From Thereva unica (Eukaryota > Arthropoda > Insecta > Diptera > Therevidae): 64,000 nucleotides of DNA. Location: contig OX465283.1 of NCBI GenBank assembly GCA_949987705.1, positions 163,819,850-163,883,849 on the forward strand, read 5' to 3'. Below the pieces are notes generated by a model that was given only the letters and a program-made list of their open reading frames with translations, was not told the DNA's origin and ran no database searches. How positions within the stretch are numbered: position 1 is the first letter of the stretch; each line of letters opens with the position of its first letter. This document shows positions 41,515-53,765 of this stretch, one piece after another. Made by a program: the position numbers and the translations under genes.

Positions 41515-43898
41515 TTATGTTCCATTATTAACCTCAGAGTTTGTAATATTGCGGTTTTTTGTTGATTTAAAATGACACCTCTTCTTGAAAGGCCTTGAAC
41601 ATTAAACTAGAATTTAAAATCAATTTTTCATTTATGCGAAATAGCCTTGAAAATAATTATTCCAATTCACCGGTTTAACAGAACGCGTAACAATTTACAA
41701 GCCCTCAAAGCAGTGCAGTAATTAATCGATTTGTTTGTAGTAGTTTACTCCCCAATGTTGCAACAATACTCGCACAAAACCGCCCCAAATTCGTGGAACA
41801 GAGTGCTCCAACGGGGGGATTGCTACATGCCCTAAAATAGAACCATTTAGCCTGGTTAACCTTCCTGTCCGCCCCCAACCCACAAAGTAGATTGAGTGAA
41901 ATGAGCTGTCAACACCGATTTGCACTAGACTCGGGGTAAATTTTCCCCCCGAATGAAAACTTCCAAAAGCTCCTGCAGAACTTTTCCCGATAAAAACACG
42001 CTTTCCCGGCTGGAATTTGGCCTTGAACGGAGGTCGATGGGCGCCTGCCGGCTGTATTCCAGTGTGTTCCAGTGCTAGATAACACAACTGTTGCGCCCCG
42101 TGGGGCTTTGCGGTGGGTGGTAGACAGTAGTAGGCGAAGGCGTTCTATGAAACAGATGATAGGTTGTTAATGGATGACTCTGCATACGAGTTGTCAGGGG
42201 GTGGGGGAGGGGAGGTTGTCATGTTGATGCTAAATACTCGCTTGAAATTACTGAAGCGGCTCTGATCTCTGTTTTAACTAGCAGCAGCCAGTTGAAATCT
42301 GGTACTCCCTCCAGTCAAATTCCGCGTGGACAACAAGTTCTGTTTCTGCAGGTCCATCTCCATCGTGCCTGGGGCTTCCTACAAACTACCTTAACTTGGG
42401 ATTTTTGCCCGGGGGTAGCCCCACATGCACACTCTCCGCGCCAGGTCAGTCATCCAAAAATTTGAGAATTTCGCAAAACGGCCCGAAAACGGGTATGCGG
42501 AGGCCGCGGCAAAAAAAACGTCAACTGGTTCACTTCTGGCGACTCTAATCGTAAATTATCGGTTTATTACAGAGCGACTTGTCACGTGACACCAAAAATC
42601 CGAAAATTTGTTTTCGTATCGTCGACATACGTGACCTGTTGCAAGCATACTAATTAACGACAATCGAATGACTACATCCAGCGGCGACAGGTAGCAAAAA
42701 ACCGGTGTGTGTGTGTGTGCGCCAACCTGCACAAGGAATGGTCTACCCCGCCGCCGCCGCCATTTATTTTTGAACACCTCGTGACCAAATTTTTTTCCCT
42801 GTGCAACAAATTAATAATATTTATGTATCGAGGATCATTAAGGAAATTAAATTATTTAACTTCTGTGAATTTCGACGACAGGCTTTTGAATTCCATTAAT
42901 TTTTTTTTTTTCGAAAAATTTAACAAAAAATATTTTTTTCTGTTCTTTAAATTTCTTTCAAAGCTTTCGCCATTCTCTCAAGCCTGATTCCCGACGAAAT
43001 CCGGGTGGGATTCAGATGATTCTATTTTTTCTGAAAAGTCCGCGTGTGAATGATGTTCATTTAGCGGACGTTCAATTTCACTAAATTTTATGCGCGGACA
43101 ATATTTTCGAGTTACACAACAGAACACCTACGAAAAACGAGAGCACAAAAAATTGTTTTCTGCTTGTGCGAAAAAGCTCGTCTGAACTGGTTCACTAATG
43201 GCCACATGAACATGTACTACAACTTTTTTTTTGCCGCCCGATAAGCCGGTAGATATAGGCAGGCATTTATAAAATACATAACCCATTAGAGCTAGGCTAT
43301 TTTTTTTTTTAATTTTTTTTTGTATAAAGGTAAAAACTTCAGGTAGAAATACGCTATAGGAGGAGATTTTCACAGTTATTTAAGGAAGATCCATAGGGGA
43401 ATGTGCTTTAGGTGAACAGGTGCTGCCGAACAGCTGGAGTGCTGGCAAAACGTTTCGGGACTGGGTATGATGGATTATCGAAACTAGTTTAGTTTTATTT
43501 ATAGGTACGCGGTGATATCGGTTGTTGTGTTGGTAGAATATTACCCGACAACACAATATAAACTAAGCATACCTTATGATGGACTAAGTGGAAGAGCGAA
43601 ATTATTTTTACACAAGGGTAGAACTTTATCTAATAACATTTATCCACTAATTACATTCCTGTACACTACTTCAAAAATATCCTTGAGCTTAATTCCTTTG
43701 TTATCGCGGCGGTACCATACATGAAACAATTTTAGATGAAGTAAACAACCAAAGATTGTTATTGCCAACAATAACTGATATAAGATTACATAACAATAAT
43801 CCATAGATCTCGCCTTGAAAACAAATAGGAGGAATTGTCTGGATGGGAGATCTTAAAATCGCCTTGGTATAGCTAGGATAAACCTGCTCTAAACCTCA
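41515..43898. other. Unassigned stretch
   Basis: No recognised element. A 121-codon minus frame at 41,722-42,087 has no known domain. A GTGTGTGTGTGTGTG run lies at 42,706 and a GCCGCC run at 42,748. Frames near 42,709-43,373 are low-complexity. Near 43,840-43,910 the flank of the hAT begins (CGCCTTGGTAT, CCTCATTGGCGAT), a sequence recurring near 46,000-46,080. Confidence 0.35.
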
Positions 43899-43906
43899 TT
43901 GGCGAT

Positions 43907-44870
43907 TAGTGTTGGGTAGGACACGATTATAAAATGAGTTTGTAAGAGGAGCCTCTTTTTCCTTTTGAACCAGTACAATGTCTCACTTCAAATGAAGCGA
44001 GGTGCCATTGTATTGTAATACGAAACTCCCTAAAATTGAAAATAACACGAAAATATTTTATTTGTTATAGATAGAGATTGGTGACACTTTGCTGCCACTT
44101 AACCTATTTCTTCTTTCTCCCAGAACTTGACCCGCTTTAGAAAAGAGGAGTTCAGTAGGCACAAAAGTTGCAACGCTGCATAGTCTTAGTTCGAAAAATT
44201 GATAGTGTCTAGGAAGGATATTGACCTTTTCTCGAATACCACCGCTTTGCTGGTTCTTTAGCAACAGTGGTTCAACAAGATATTTATCTATGGCTTCAGT
44301 TGTTTGATTTGGGGTTTTTATTATGTCACACACCTGCTTTTCAAAGTCATCCCAAATATTAGACTCCAGCTCCGAAAGCGGAGGCAATGTTGTAGTTGTA
44401 GATACTGGCATGGCTTCAAAATCACGGGTTTAAATCTCTTATGCATTAAACTGACCCAGAGTAGGTATGCCAGCTATGCCTCCAAAAAGTATATTTCTAT
44501 TTTACAATCGCACCTCGCCTAAAAAGATGTAAGAAATGTCTCTCGAGTACAAAACTTCACTCCCTCAAAAAATGTAAGAATTGTATCTTTAGTATAAAAT
44601 TTCACACCCTCCAAAAATGTAAGAGATTTCTCTCCAGTTCGCATTTGCAATCTCACCGCGGCGCAGTTCAAATTGGACATTTTACTGCCGCAAAAGAAGT
44701 AAGAAATGTCTCTCCACTTCGTAATTTACAATCGCACGAGACATGCTCATATCCCAGTAGTACCTACATTATTTTTGAACCGGGACATTTAAAAAAGTTG
44801 AGGCCTAAGTACAATTTACTATCGTGTACGGGACAAATGAACTGCCTCTTGTAAGTCCGGCTCAACTCTA
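43907..44870. mobile_element. 964-bp hAT element with exact 8-bp duplication
   Basis: The left end is TAGTGTTGGGTAGGAC and the complement of the right end is TAGAGTTGAGCCGGAC, alike at 12 of 16 bases. Flanks are TTGGCGAT at 43,899-43,906 and TTGGCGAT at 44,871-44,878, an exact 8-bp duplication, as hAT transposases make. It keeps a transposase C-terminal fragment (44,058-44,411 minus), so it derives from an autonomous element by internal deletion. Between 44,520 and 44,720 a degenerate tandem (TGTAAGAAATGTCTCTC, about four units of 46-70 bases) is present. The sister copy is at 38,943-39,508. Confidence 0.85.
44058..44411 (-). pseudogene. hAT transposase C-terminal dimerisation domain
   Basis: A 117-codon frame ends FVPTELLFSKAGQVLGERRN followed by RLSGSKV. 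This is the hAT C-terminal signature (SVPSERLFSKAGQI---RRNRLSP--V in relatives), which mediates transposase oligomerisation. The upstream part (LPPLSELESNIWDDFEKQV) resembles the variable region before it. The catalytic core is absent, so the protein would be inactive. It lies within the 964-bp hAT in minus orientation. Confidence 0.85.
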
Positions 44871-44878
44871 TTGGCGAT

Positions 44879-46318
44879 GACGTCGTTTGTTCTTCAAGTT
44901 AAAAAAAAAAAATTCCATTTAACACTATTAGATATCACATCCAACCCTGGTTTCACAGAACTGCTTAAGGCATCGTTTCTCAACCATTTTAGTGTCGCGA
45001 CCCCCTTGAAAAGTCAAAAATCTTGCCATCCCTCACTGTAATATTGGTTGAAAAACAAAAATCCAAGACCATTTGGAGCGATTTTCTCAATAAGCAATCA
45101 AAAACTGAGAGTCTGAAGAGTACAGTAGGAAAACCAAATAGGTTTGATCGGACTCCATCTTCTTCGGTCAACATCGGTCGTAAATTTGAGTTATTACCGG
45201 AAAAATCGTGGCCAAGTTATGGATTTTATACGCTTGTTATTTCTCTTAATATTGGTGATTGGTTGTTAACAAAAGGTAGTTTCCCTTTCTATTGGCCGTT
45301 GCTGAGGGGCTTATGAGAGGCTTGAAAAATCCTTTGCACTGTTTCTCTTCCTTGGTGAGCATAGGACTTGATGGAACTTCGGGTGAGTTCCAAAATGCAT
45401 CATTGGCCAGTTTCACAAGAGCCAACAGCCAACTAACAAAAATCGATTGAAAACGTCGTTTGTATAGAAAATTTGGCTCATGTGAAAGCCCATTCGACTT
45501 TTTATCGAATTTCAAAAGGGAATGGGCGGTGACAGCAGGTTTTTGTTGGTTGGACCGTGCGAAACTGTGTTATCTTTTTCTGGTGCTTTATTGTTTTTAA
45601 GGTTCGTCATAGCTTCTTGTACGTCGTCCATTGTAGGCAGCTCATTTTCATTAGCAGCACTAGTATCACTATCGTTATCGGCTGGTGCGTTTCTATTGGG
45701 TTAGTTCACATCACTTTCGCCCTTATTTTCGTCGTCTATATTCAGTAGCTTATTAAAATACTCCTCCCATCTTTCTAATATTTCTTGTTTTTGGCTCAGG
45801 ATATTACCGTTTTTGTCCTTACACATCGACACTCGGGGCTTAAACTCTTCACGTTGCTTTCTCACTCCTATAGCTTTCCGACTTCGTTATTATGCCCGAG
45901 TTCGTTTATCTCTGCCATTTGTTCCTCCAGCCATGTCTTCTTCTTTGTGCGTAAGTTTTTCGATTCGTCGTTTTTCCTTTTATTATATCTGGATATAGGA
46001 GATTTTAAAGTCGCCTTGATATGGCTGTACAAGGTAGAAACTCATTGGTGATGACATCGTTTGCTCTTCAATTGGCTTGAATAAAATAGGCCTGGTAAAA
46101 TTACCACACCCACCCCGGCCTCACAGCGAAGTTCTTACGGCATTGTGCCGCGGGCTGGATTATCATTTACCTACTGCATCTGATTGCCTACTTTCACTCC
46201 TCAGTTTGAATGTGCTGTGGTCAACTTTTATCGCAATTTCCACTTTCCTTCATGCTTTCATCATGCAATCCAGAACGGTGAGTTATTTTTCCTGAAACGA
46301 TACAGATATGCCATATAC
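44879..46318. other. Unassigned stretch with decayed hAT-like ends
   Basis: TTTCTCAACCATTTTAGTG and TCGCGACCCCCTTG at 44,975-45,010 resemble hAT-type ends (the GTTCTCAACC / GCGACCCC pattern), but the partner end is not found. GATGACGTCGTTTG at 44,876 and GATGACATCGTTTG at 46,053 show a two-copy diverged repeat flanking this stretch. Frames at 45,023-45,316 and 45,785-46,051 have no recognised domain. Confidence 0.35.
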
Positions 46319-46370
46319 CAGGGGTGCCCAACAAGTCAATCGCGATCGACCGGTCGATCGTAAAGCCAAT
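46319..46370 (+). mobile_element. Possible hAT end (CAGGGGTGCCCAAC)
   Basis: The sequence CAGGGGTGCCCAACAAGTC followed by GATCGACCGGTCGATCG looks like the left end of a hAT element. The right end and duplication were not found, so only a terminal remnant can be claimed. Confidence 0.4.
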
Positions 46371-48115
46371 TTATTATTTCCTTTTAGCCGTAATACGTGT
46401 TCAATGTTGGTTCAACCATAGGTGTCTGATCTCAATCGAGATATTTTCCTTTCAAACTGAGCTGTCACCATATGGCTTCATATTCCTTAAAATATTCAAG
46501 GTCCAAATTTTCAAAATTCACTTTTTGGCCAAAAAGTCACTAAAAAACTGTGTTCTTTTTCCGAAAATTGTATTTTGTAGGCAATAATTTTTGGTAGAAG
46601 TATAGATGAATTACAAGGAGTTGTTGGCATATGCCGAGCATTTCATTTGACGTTTCTGATCTGTAATTTTTGTCCTGTATTTTACTGCTGGCGCCATCTA
46701 TTGGAAAACTGAAAACTAATACATGACATTGTAAATTTTCCTAGATCTAATTTTCTCCTAGATCTATTTCTTACATCTCATCCAACAATGTTACTTTGTC
46801 AAAGTTGTATCTCTTCTTGGCGGCTCGGACCATTGCCTAGTCAGCGCTAATTTTCCATTATCCATCTTCTGTCCAACCCAACACTGCTCCTAAAAGAACT
46901 GTCTGACATTATAGGAAAGTTAACAGGCTCGGGCGTTTTCGTTTTTTTCAAGCCATTGACTGGGATTTGTGTTTTCGTAGTACTAATGCAAACTCTGGCA
47001 CCCTCTGGGTCACCAAAGCCTATGGGCATGCGAGTGTATTTTGTACATATTATTCACTCTACCAAAACTATAAAACAAAGGCCTGCATTGGGAAATATAT
47101 GAACTCATTGAAGCTAAAGAAGCCGATCCCCTCATGAGTCACTTCAACCTGAGTATATCAAATTGAAAACCTCCCGTATCTCCAACTTCATAAAAATCAA
47201 AATTAAACTCAACTCGATATAAATTCCCCTCGTTACCAGCGATTTAAAAATAATTAATTTTCCGCAAAACTTTTAATATTTCACAGACAATACAAATTAC
47301 CGTCATGTTTCCATTTACACTTAGCAAAATCCAAAAATTAATTCATCGCCATTAATTTGGCCGAGTTCAGTTCATAATGATGGGGGAGGGGAGAGTTCAG
47401 TTCGCTTGTTATGGTGAAATTTCAACCTTTTCAATTATGATTCAATTTCGTTCAGGTCTATTTATACAAAAACAAATTCAGTGAAAAATTAATTAAACTT
47501 TTTTTTCCACTACTGGAAATATAATTAATCTCATTTGTGGCATGATGCATAATGTGAAGGCTTGTTAGGCATTGTGTGGTGGCAGGAGGGAGGGATTAAG
47601 TGACAATCGCAAACAATGTCAACACAATCAAATAAAGTTAAATTGGATTCGAGCGATGCTAAATGAGTTTTTTTTTGTTAACATATGTAAACAAATTTCG
47701 AGGAAATATATATTCAACTTCTCTCTATATTCGTCTGGCTTGAACGTATAAAATGAAAATCGGATATAAATTAGAATTGTGTAATTATTTTTGTAGTTAT
47801 ATTTAGTTTTGAGCTGTCGAAATTCATTTATTTTTATACTAACTCGTTTTGACTTGCAGAAAGCGAAGTTTCAATCGAATTACGGGTTTCAGCACATGGG
47901 CCAAAGAATGGAAGTGCAAGTTAAGTTGATACAGAAGCCACAAAGCCGACTGAAGGTCGTACTTCGATTCAAACTTCACTTTCTTTAACTCAAAGGACTT
48001 GTCACGTCACACGACTCACGTCACGTCACACGACTCGACTTTCAGCACAGAGGCCCATATGTGGCGATAGCCAGCGTCAGTGAAAATCAGAGCTTAAAAG
48101 TCAAAGAATCCAAGC
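46371..48115. other. Unassigned AT-rich spacer
   Basis: No coding similarity. CTCAATCGAGATATTTTC at about 46,430 matches the internal repeat in the core of the large hAT-like element. A short direct repeat of CACGTCACACGACTC lies at 48,004-48,035. Confidence 0.35.
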
Positions 48116-48119
48116 CGCT

Positions 48120-48380
48120 CACAAACTTTTCAATTCGACACATCAGGTAACGCCACAGTTGGTCAGTTGCAACAGTTCATCAAGTTGTGGATGGAGTTAA
48201 AACATCTTCAAAGTTTATGTCGAAGGCTCACAAGCACTGAAAAGTAATGCAGAATGTGTGACAGAGAACTTCTGGCGATGCCTCAAGGAGTAAAACACTT
48301 CAGCCATCTTTTAGAAGGACGGAAATTTAGTATATTCCACAAGTCGCTTACCTTCACTCTTGATCTGGCTCATCTAGGGG
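48120..48380 (+). pseudogene. Ty3/Gypsy RNase H fragment
   Basis: Blocks read SGNATVGQLQQF, a gap with one stop, then CDRELLAMPQGVKHFSHLLE and GRKFSIFHKSLTFTLDLA. In Gypsy polyproteins RNase H reads D-A-S-x-x-A-x-G-x-x-L-x-Q, then Y-x-R-E-L-L-A-I, K-H-F-R-H-x-L-E-G-R and F-T-I-x-T-D-H-K-P-L. The catalytic DHK has been lost (FHKS). The rest of pol is absent, and a SINE begins 115 bases downstream. Confidence 0.82.
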
Positions 48381-48494
48381 TACGAACAACGGCCATAGCA
48401 ATGGTGCTATCGAATTGCAAAATATCAAGCTGCGCTATCGGAACTACCACTTACCGGATCCACGACATTGACGACCGTTCCGCTAACAATAGGG

Positions 48495-48705
48495 GGCCTC
48501 GGTAGTCTAGAGGTAAGGCGCCTGACTGCTATCCCCAGAGGTCCCGGGTTCGAATCCCGGCGGCGCCACGGTCCTTCGCCTTTCCCACCTAACTTTCCTT
48601 CTTTCTTCTTCCCTCTTTACATTCCTGATTCCCCTGTCATAGCCTTCCCTAGTCCTTCCCGCTACACCAAGCGCATGCCATCGGTTGGTTGATGAGATTC
48701 AATTG
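48495..48705 (+). mobile_element. SINE family A, 5' half copy
   Basis: Head and first body part only: A box TAGTCTAGAGG, B box GGTTCGAATCC, then CGGTCCTTCGCCTTTCCCAC through GGTTGGTTGATGAGATTCAA. The 3' two-thirds and tail are missing, and RTE sequence begins directly. This is a 3' truncation, unusual for target-primed SINEs, so a later deletion or fusion is likely. Confidence 0.88.
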
Positions 48706-49850
48706 CATTTTTACCATAAACCGAGCGTTTGGCGGTTATAACTCTCGGTAGAACGATTATGACCCATATCGTATCCGTTTATGCGCCAACCGAGACCAGC
48801 CCGGACGCAATCAAGGACGAATTTTACGATCAGCTACAACAGACGTTGGATATCATACCTCGAACCGAATTAATCATACTCGCGGGGGACTTTAATGCAC
48901 ATTCAGGTGCAGATCAAACTGGCTGGGAAAGGAACGATGGGCAAATTCGTACACGATGTAATTAACGAGCCGTTGGGCTTACGCCTGCTTTCATTTGCAG
49001 CGTCAAACAATTTGATCGTTGGCAACAGCATTTTCCGCCGTCCACTCAAACACCAACTCATCTGGCGAAATCCACCCGGCAATGACTCGGCGATGTTACA
49101 CTACGTTTTGATCAACGCAAGATTCCGATCGACGCTCAAAGACGTACGTGCAATTCGCAGGCTTGATTGCGGATCGGAGCATTATCTTGTTCTAGAGAAA
49201 TTACAGATGCGATTACAAAGAACGAAGAAAACGTCGCCACCACCAGCAAAGAGGAATTGGGGGTGCCTACGGGATCCGACCATTGGGCGAGAGTTTTAAA
49301 TGGCATTATCCAACAAAATAGCGACGCTCGCAATACCGGACGAGAAGACAACTATCGGATTAAACGGACGCGGCCATGGATCTTGGAAAGATGTCTGGAC
49401 CTCGTCGTTCAGCGGAAGCGAATGAAACACGACAACTTTTAGCAATACCGACAATTGGACAAAGAAGTTCGACAGAAAATGAAATCGGAACGAGAAGCGT
49501 ACTGGAATAACGTTGGGGTCGACATAGAAGATGAGGCATCGCAGCACGATTACCGGACGCTGTACAAGACAATCCGGCAGATAGACGGCAAAATGACATC
49601 AACAAACGACAATATCAAAAAATTGGGGTTAACTTTCGTGACCTCTCCCCATGGGCGGCTGCAGTGGTGGAGAGACTTTTTCTACCAGTTGTACAGCCAC
49701 GATCTGCCGATCATCGATCGTGTCCTATCGGCGTGGAAGAAAGCGATTGTTGTGGCAATTTTGAAAAAAAAGCGACAGTCGGGAATGCAAGAATCATCGC
49801 GGTATTAGCCTCCTTTAATTCAAATTCAATGATGATATTCGACATACAAG
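48706..49850 (+). pseudogene. RTE-clade LINE: endonuclease and start of reverse transcriptase, broken
   Basis: Blocks across at least three frames: THIVSVYAPTETSPDAIKDE, IILAGDFNAHSGADQTGWE, GLRLLSFAASNNLIVGNSIF, IWRNPPG, LINARFRSTLKDVRAIR and GSEHYLVLEKL, then RTRPWILERCLDLVVQRKRM and EREAYWNNVGVDIEDEA. These cover the RTE apurinic-type endonuclease (GDFNAH and SEH carry catalytic residues; the second is normally SDH) and the linker. Only a stub of polymerase remains: AWKKAIVVAILKK and, in another frame, ECKNHRGISLL. An internal deletion removed the sequence before it, and the palm is missing. Confidence 0.87.
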
Positions 49851-52044
49851 ATATATCTGTACGAAACTACCCGGTGCGAAGTAGAATCATTCACTGATGC
49901 ATGAAGAAGCTATACTTTGGTTGTTTGCAAGTGCTTCCCTTGCATATCCATATCAATATCTTTTTTAGCATTGCAAGTCATTAGTAGAAAAAGCATTTTG
50001 TTCAATTTTCTTCTAATTAGCTTCCTTGGAAGCTATTTTGAAGATTTAAGTTTTACAAGTAGCATAGCTTTAATTTTTTCTGCAAAAGAAAATATTTCGG
50101 AGCATTCAAAGAATTTTTACCAACAAAGTTGAAAAATGACTTATTTGTAGCCACAGGTAAATCTTCCGAAATGCTTCTGAAGCACTTCCAATTTGATTTT
50201 AGATGAAGCTGCTTATTTACACTTTTGCCGCAGGGTACTTATGGAATTTCCGCATCGTACGGATTATACGCAAGAAACGTGCTCGTCAACAGATGCTGTA
50301 TGGTCATCAATAGCCATGGGTCATGTTTTTCTCCTACAATTAATAAGATATCTTTTTAAAAAATCTTACATCTTTACTAACAGCATGAATCCTTCCACAC
50401 TCAGGTGACTCTTTTTCAAAATTAAAGCATTTTTATGACCCTTTTATTAACTTTCATAAATAATTTTATTACTTTCAATTTTTTTAAACCTTTTCAATGG
50501 CACTATATCTCTCGGCTATAAATATAATCTCACACACCATCACGAGTTTGGAATTAAATTAATTATTTAAAAAAAAACACTCAATAAAAATGTGGATTCT
50601 ATTTGTTTTTTTTTCTTACTCAAAAATAAAAAGCTTCCTCAGTGTGCAACTGGAAGAGCTTTTTTCAATTATTTTTTTTTGGCGCCATCAGCAGAACACC
50701 GGAATGAATGCTGCTTCTTGGCTGGAAGTTTGTTGGGATCCACAAATATTGGAAGGAAAAGTATACACTGATACTGAAAAGAGGCGCGCACGTGATAAGG
50801 TCAATCTTGAAAATCAAAACAAATCCACACTTTGTGTGGAGCCAGAAAACACAGAAGAAGCCCCATCATCAAACAGCCAGCAGCACCAGCAGCAGCAGAG
50901 CCCCACAAGACTCTCCTGGGCTCAGTCTTACTTTGAATCTCGTGTGGAACTGTCACGCGGCTTCGACGTCTATAATACCACAGTACACAAACTCTAAACC
51001 CGTCGCCGGTTGTACTTCATTCGCTGGCGCGGCGCTTCTTTCACATAATTTATCTATTTTTTATTTTTCTGTCGGTTATGAAAATCATAATTTTTTTTAT
51101 TTCTTCTAAAAAGAAAAATAAATATTAATAATTTTGCAAAAGTTAAATAATAAATAAAAAAATTAAAAAAAAAATAACGACGAACGAAAAATTTCTTGTG
51201 CAGTTGATGAGAGGAGAAAAAAAAGAAATGAGGCCTTTTTGTAAATATTAATAAAAATAAGAAAAATTTTGGTGAAAAAAAAAAAAATATTATATAATTT
51301 AATAACCGGAGTGAGTGTAATTTTATGAAAGTGCTGAAGTAGTGTGAATATTTCAAGTTTAGAAAGGGAAAGGCTCAGTGTGGACGAATTACTGAGAAAT
51401 ACTTGCCCCACGGGTTCCCGAATTACAAAAAAAAAAAATAAAAAAAAATTAAAAAAAAAATTAAAAAAAAAAAAAAATATGTAAACGACCTTCCGAATTG
51501 ACTGCTTTATAAAACATGGATTAAAATTGCAAATTGGAGAATTTACAATAAAAAAAATAAATAATAATAAACAGGCAAAAAGGTAAGAATGTGTTTTTTT
51601 TTTTAAATTTATATCCTCTAAACGGGGACTCGACCAGAGTTGGGTTGAGTGACACTGTTTCGAGTCTTATAGTTACATAAAACGGATAACGATAAGGACA
51701 TTTCTATATTTAACGATTAAGTACTCCCAAATTTCGCAAATGGGGAAAGTATCAAATTTCAAATCTTGTCACAATTACTTGAATTTCTCTTGATTACAGG
51801 TTTTGGGTTATTAATAGTCACGTCTAAGGACTTTCGGAATAATCTTGATTATCAATAAACTCGCGAAGTTACGTTTTGATTAATGAGGAATTTTTGAAGA
51901 GTCAGGCTAAGTGGTATGAGGGAATTGAGCCAGAGGGTTGATTGAGCGTGATCCAAGCCCGAGAAGTTGCACAAGCCAGAGGATTGGAGGTTTTGCTCAA
52001 AATCTGGGTTATTGGGTGTTAGGGAACTGACTGATTTGGGGTTG
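49851..52044. other. Unassigned AT-rich stretch
   Basis: Contains GAAGCACTTCC-type motifs at 50,170-50,195 and low-complexity A-rich runs at 51,100-51,300 and 51,425-51,480. The only coding-like island is 50,704-50,997. Confidence 0.4.
50704..50997 (+). other. Possible small coding exon with a Q-rich stretch, unrecognised
   Basis: A 97-codon frame from ATG at 50,704 reads MNAASWLEVCWDPQILEGKV and later SSNSQQHQQQQSPTRLSWAQ, ending at 50,997. The stretch is richer in GC than its surroundings and the CAGCAG run is typical of insect coding sequence. It has no recognisable domain, and I cannot see splice partners, so it may be untranslated or chance. It is the best candidate in the window for host-gene sequence, with low confidence. 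Confidence 0.25.
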
Positions 52045-52530
52045 GCCAGAAATAACGTGAGGCGTTTAGGGAGTAAGGAGGCTGTTGAGTCGTATCTCAC
52101 TGAATATCACGTGCGGGAGAGGGGAGTTTCGATAAATATCACGTAATTTTTTTTTCTCAAGAAACAGTGTAAATTTGGTAGAAAACTGAGTGAAATTAAT
52201 TAAACTACTAAAGACCCCCTTTTACTTACAGGCCGCCGGCAGGCCAGGTCGTCAGGCCAGATCGGCAGGCACGGACCTGTTCCCGCCTTGCTTTCAAGTC
52301 CGACTGGATACGGCGTCTATTCTCGCCGTAAATTCACGGCTTGACACTGAATAGAAGTTCAGATCTTCAGCCTCAAACTGACGATAAATAGTCACACACA
52401 CATAACGATTTTTGTCAGATTTCTTGGACTGCAGACCCCATCCAGTTGGCGGCCGGATATGTGTGTGGCGATACTTGGCTTCAAGGCGAGAACTTTCAGG
52501 CCTGCTGTCGAACTGTGTGTGAAAGGGTGG
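52045..52530 (+). mobile_element. Partial copy of the 1-kb inverted-repeat element
   Basis: Aligns with 55,530-56,038: ACGTGAGGCGTTTAG, CTCACTGAATATCACGTG, ATCACGTAATTTTT, GGATACGGCG, ATTCACGGCT, GAATAGAAGTTCAGATCTTC, CAGTTGGCGGCCGG and CTGTCGAACTGTG. Both ends are missing. It lacks the 148-bp MITE found in the other copy, giving a natural empty site at about 52,508-52,525. Confidence 0.8.
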
Positions 52531-53639
52531 TGAAACCAATTTGAAACAAGTTTGAACTGCTCGCGTGTGACTGTTTTTGTGGGTCGGAAGCGATTTCAGT
52601 TGCGTGGTTGCACTTCATCTGAACGACTTGACATTTTGTCACAACGTTGTGACTAAAAACTAAGTTTAGGCACAGAAGATCGATTGATCTAAAATGAGTT
52701 GTGTTCGTGTGTGGACAAAAGTTTCGTTTTGATTTCAAATGGATGTGTGCGAGTTTATTGTGAAACCAGTTTTGAAATTGGGATTGCAAATCTGTAGACT
52801 CGTGTGGGGAGAACGCCTTACGCTCCACAAAATATTTAAATTCGTTAGTTGATCGTTTATGTATATTTATATGCGTGTTTCCCAACGTGATCAATTACTG
52901 AGCTTCCATGCAGAGTTTATCCTGGGTTAACTCAGAGTAAGCGCCCATGGAAATCCGGAATGAGTAAGGTTTCATTAAATCCAAGACAACTCCACGAAAC
53001 CAGCCGAATTAAGCTGGGTTTTGCATATGTGTTTGGGTAAATGTGTTTACTGAACGTATATCAACGGAGACATGAAGTAAAATTATTTATCTGTTACTTC
53101 AACCCAGAACTGTCATGGAAACAGCATAGGATTAACTTGACGAACAAAGCCTTCTGTAAACTCAATGAATACTCTACCCCGGCGTACGGGGATTACCCTA
53201 GAAGCTTATTATATTGCCTGTCAAACGAACTACTGAGTCAGTCAAACAAAGTGTTTACGCCAATTCTAAACTTCGCTAGAATTGTTTCCGCTGGAATTTT
53301 CTTACATCGGCGCGAAAATACTCACTCACGTGCGACTGATTCAACTCACTCCTCACTCACGAGCGAGAGTGGTTCGCTAGTACGCTCTTTCGTGTGCGAG
53401 TAATTTTTTCATGAATTTCCAAACTCGCGAATGAGTCTTTGTAGCTTTGGTTTAGTTTCCTGTGGCATGATTTGAGACTTGGAAAGGAGTAGGGTTGAGT
53501 GGGAGGGGTTTTGCGAACAAATAGGCATGTCACAATAGTATGTACGCTCCCGTTGCAAGCATGCATTCTCCCGCCACAGGTACGGAAAAATAAAAATTCA
53601 GGCAAGAAAAAGTATAAATGCATTCGCATCGGCATAGAC
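52531..53639. other. Unassigned stretch with a possible LINE fragment
   Basis: A plus frame at 53,041-53,280 contains YFNPELSWKQHRINLTNKAF, faintly like the thumb region of LINE polymerases (LSW-x-H---L--KA). The match is too short to name a family. The minus frame 52,496-52,894 has no recognised domain. Confidence 0.35.
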
Positions 53640-53765
53640 CATACCAAAGGCGAGTGTTGTTTTACCAAGCAGTCCCCCAGCTAAGCTCTAACCACGTCCA
53701 ATGCTGCTTGACCTACGAAATCGAAGGAGAACCGTTCCACTGAGTATGCTATTGGCATCCTTTTT
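53640..53765 (-). repeat. 5S rRNA-derived SINE, copy 3
   Basis: The minus strand reads CAATAGCATACTCAGTGG, GGTCAAGCAGCATTGGACG and GGTTAGAGCTTAGCTGGGGG, then ACTGCTTGGTAAAACAACAC and TCGCCTTTGG. The junction from 5S into GGTAAAAC---TCGCCTTTGG is the same as in copy 1, the strongest evidence that the copies form a family rather than independent 5S pseudogenes. Confidence 0.78.

Noticed and set aside
41722..42087. A 121-codon minus-strand frame as a host gene
   Set aside because: It has no recognisable domain, and no splice or expression evidence can be read from the sequence; kept only as unassigned.
42040..42090. CRISPR, operon or other prokaryotic signals anywhere in the window
   Set aside because: No regular direct repeats with unique spacers, no ribosome-binding-site-linked gene clusters and no long intact frames were seen; all features fit an animal genome.
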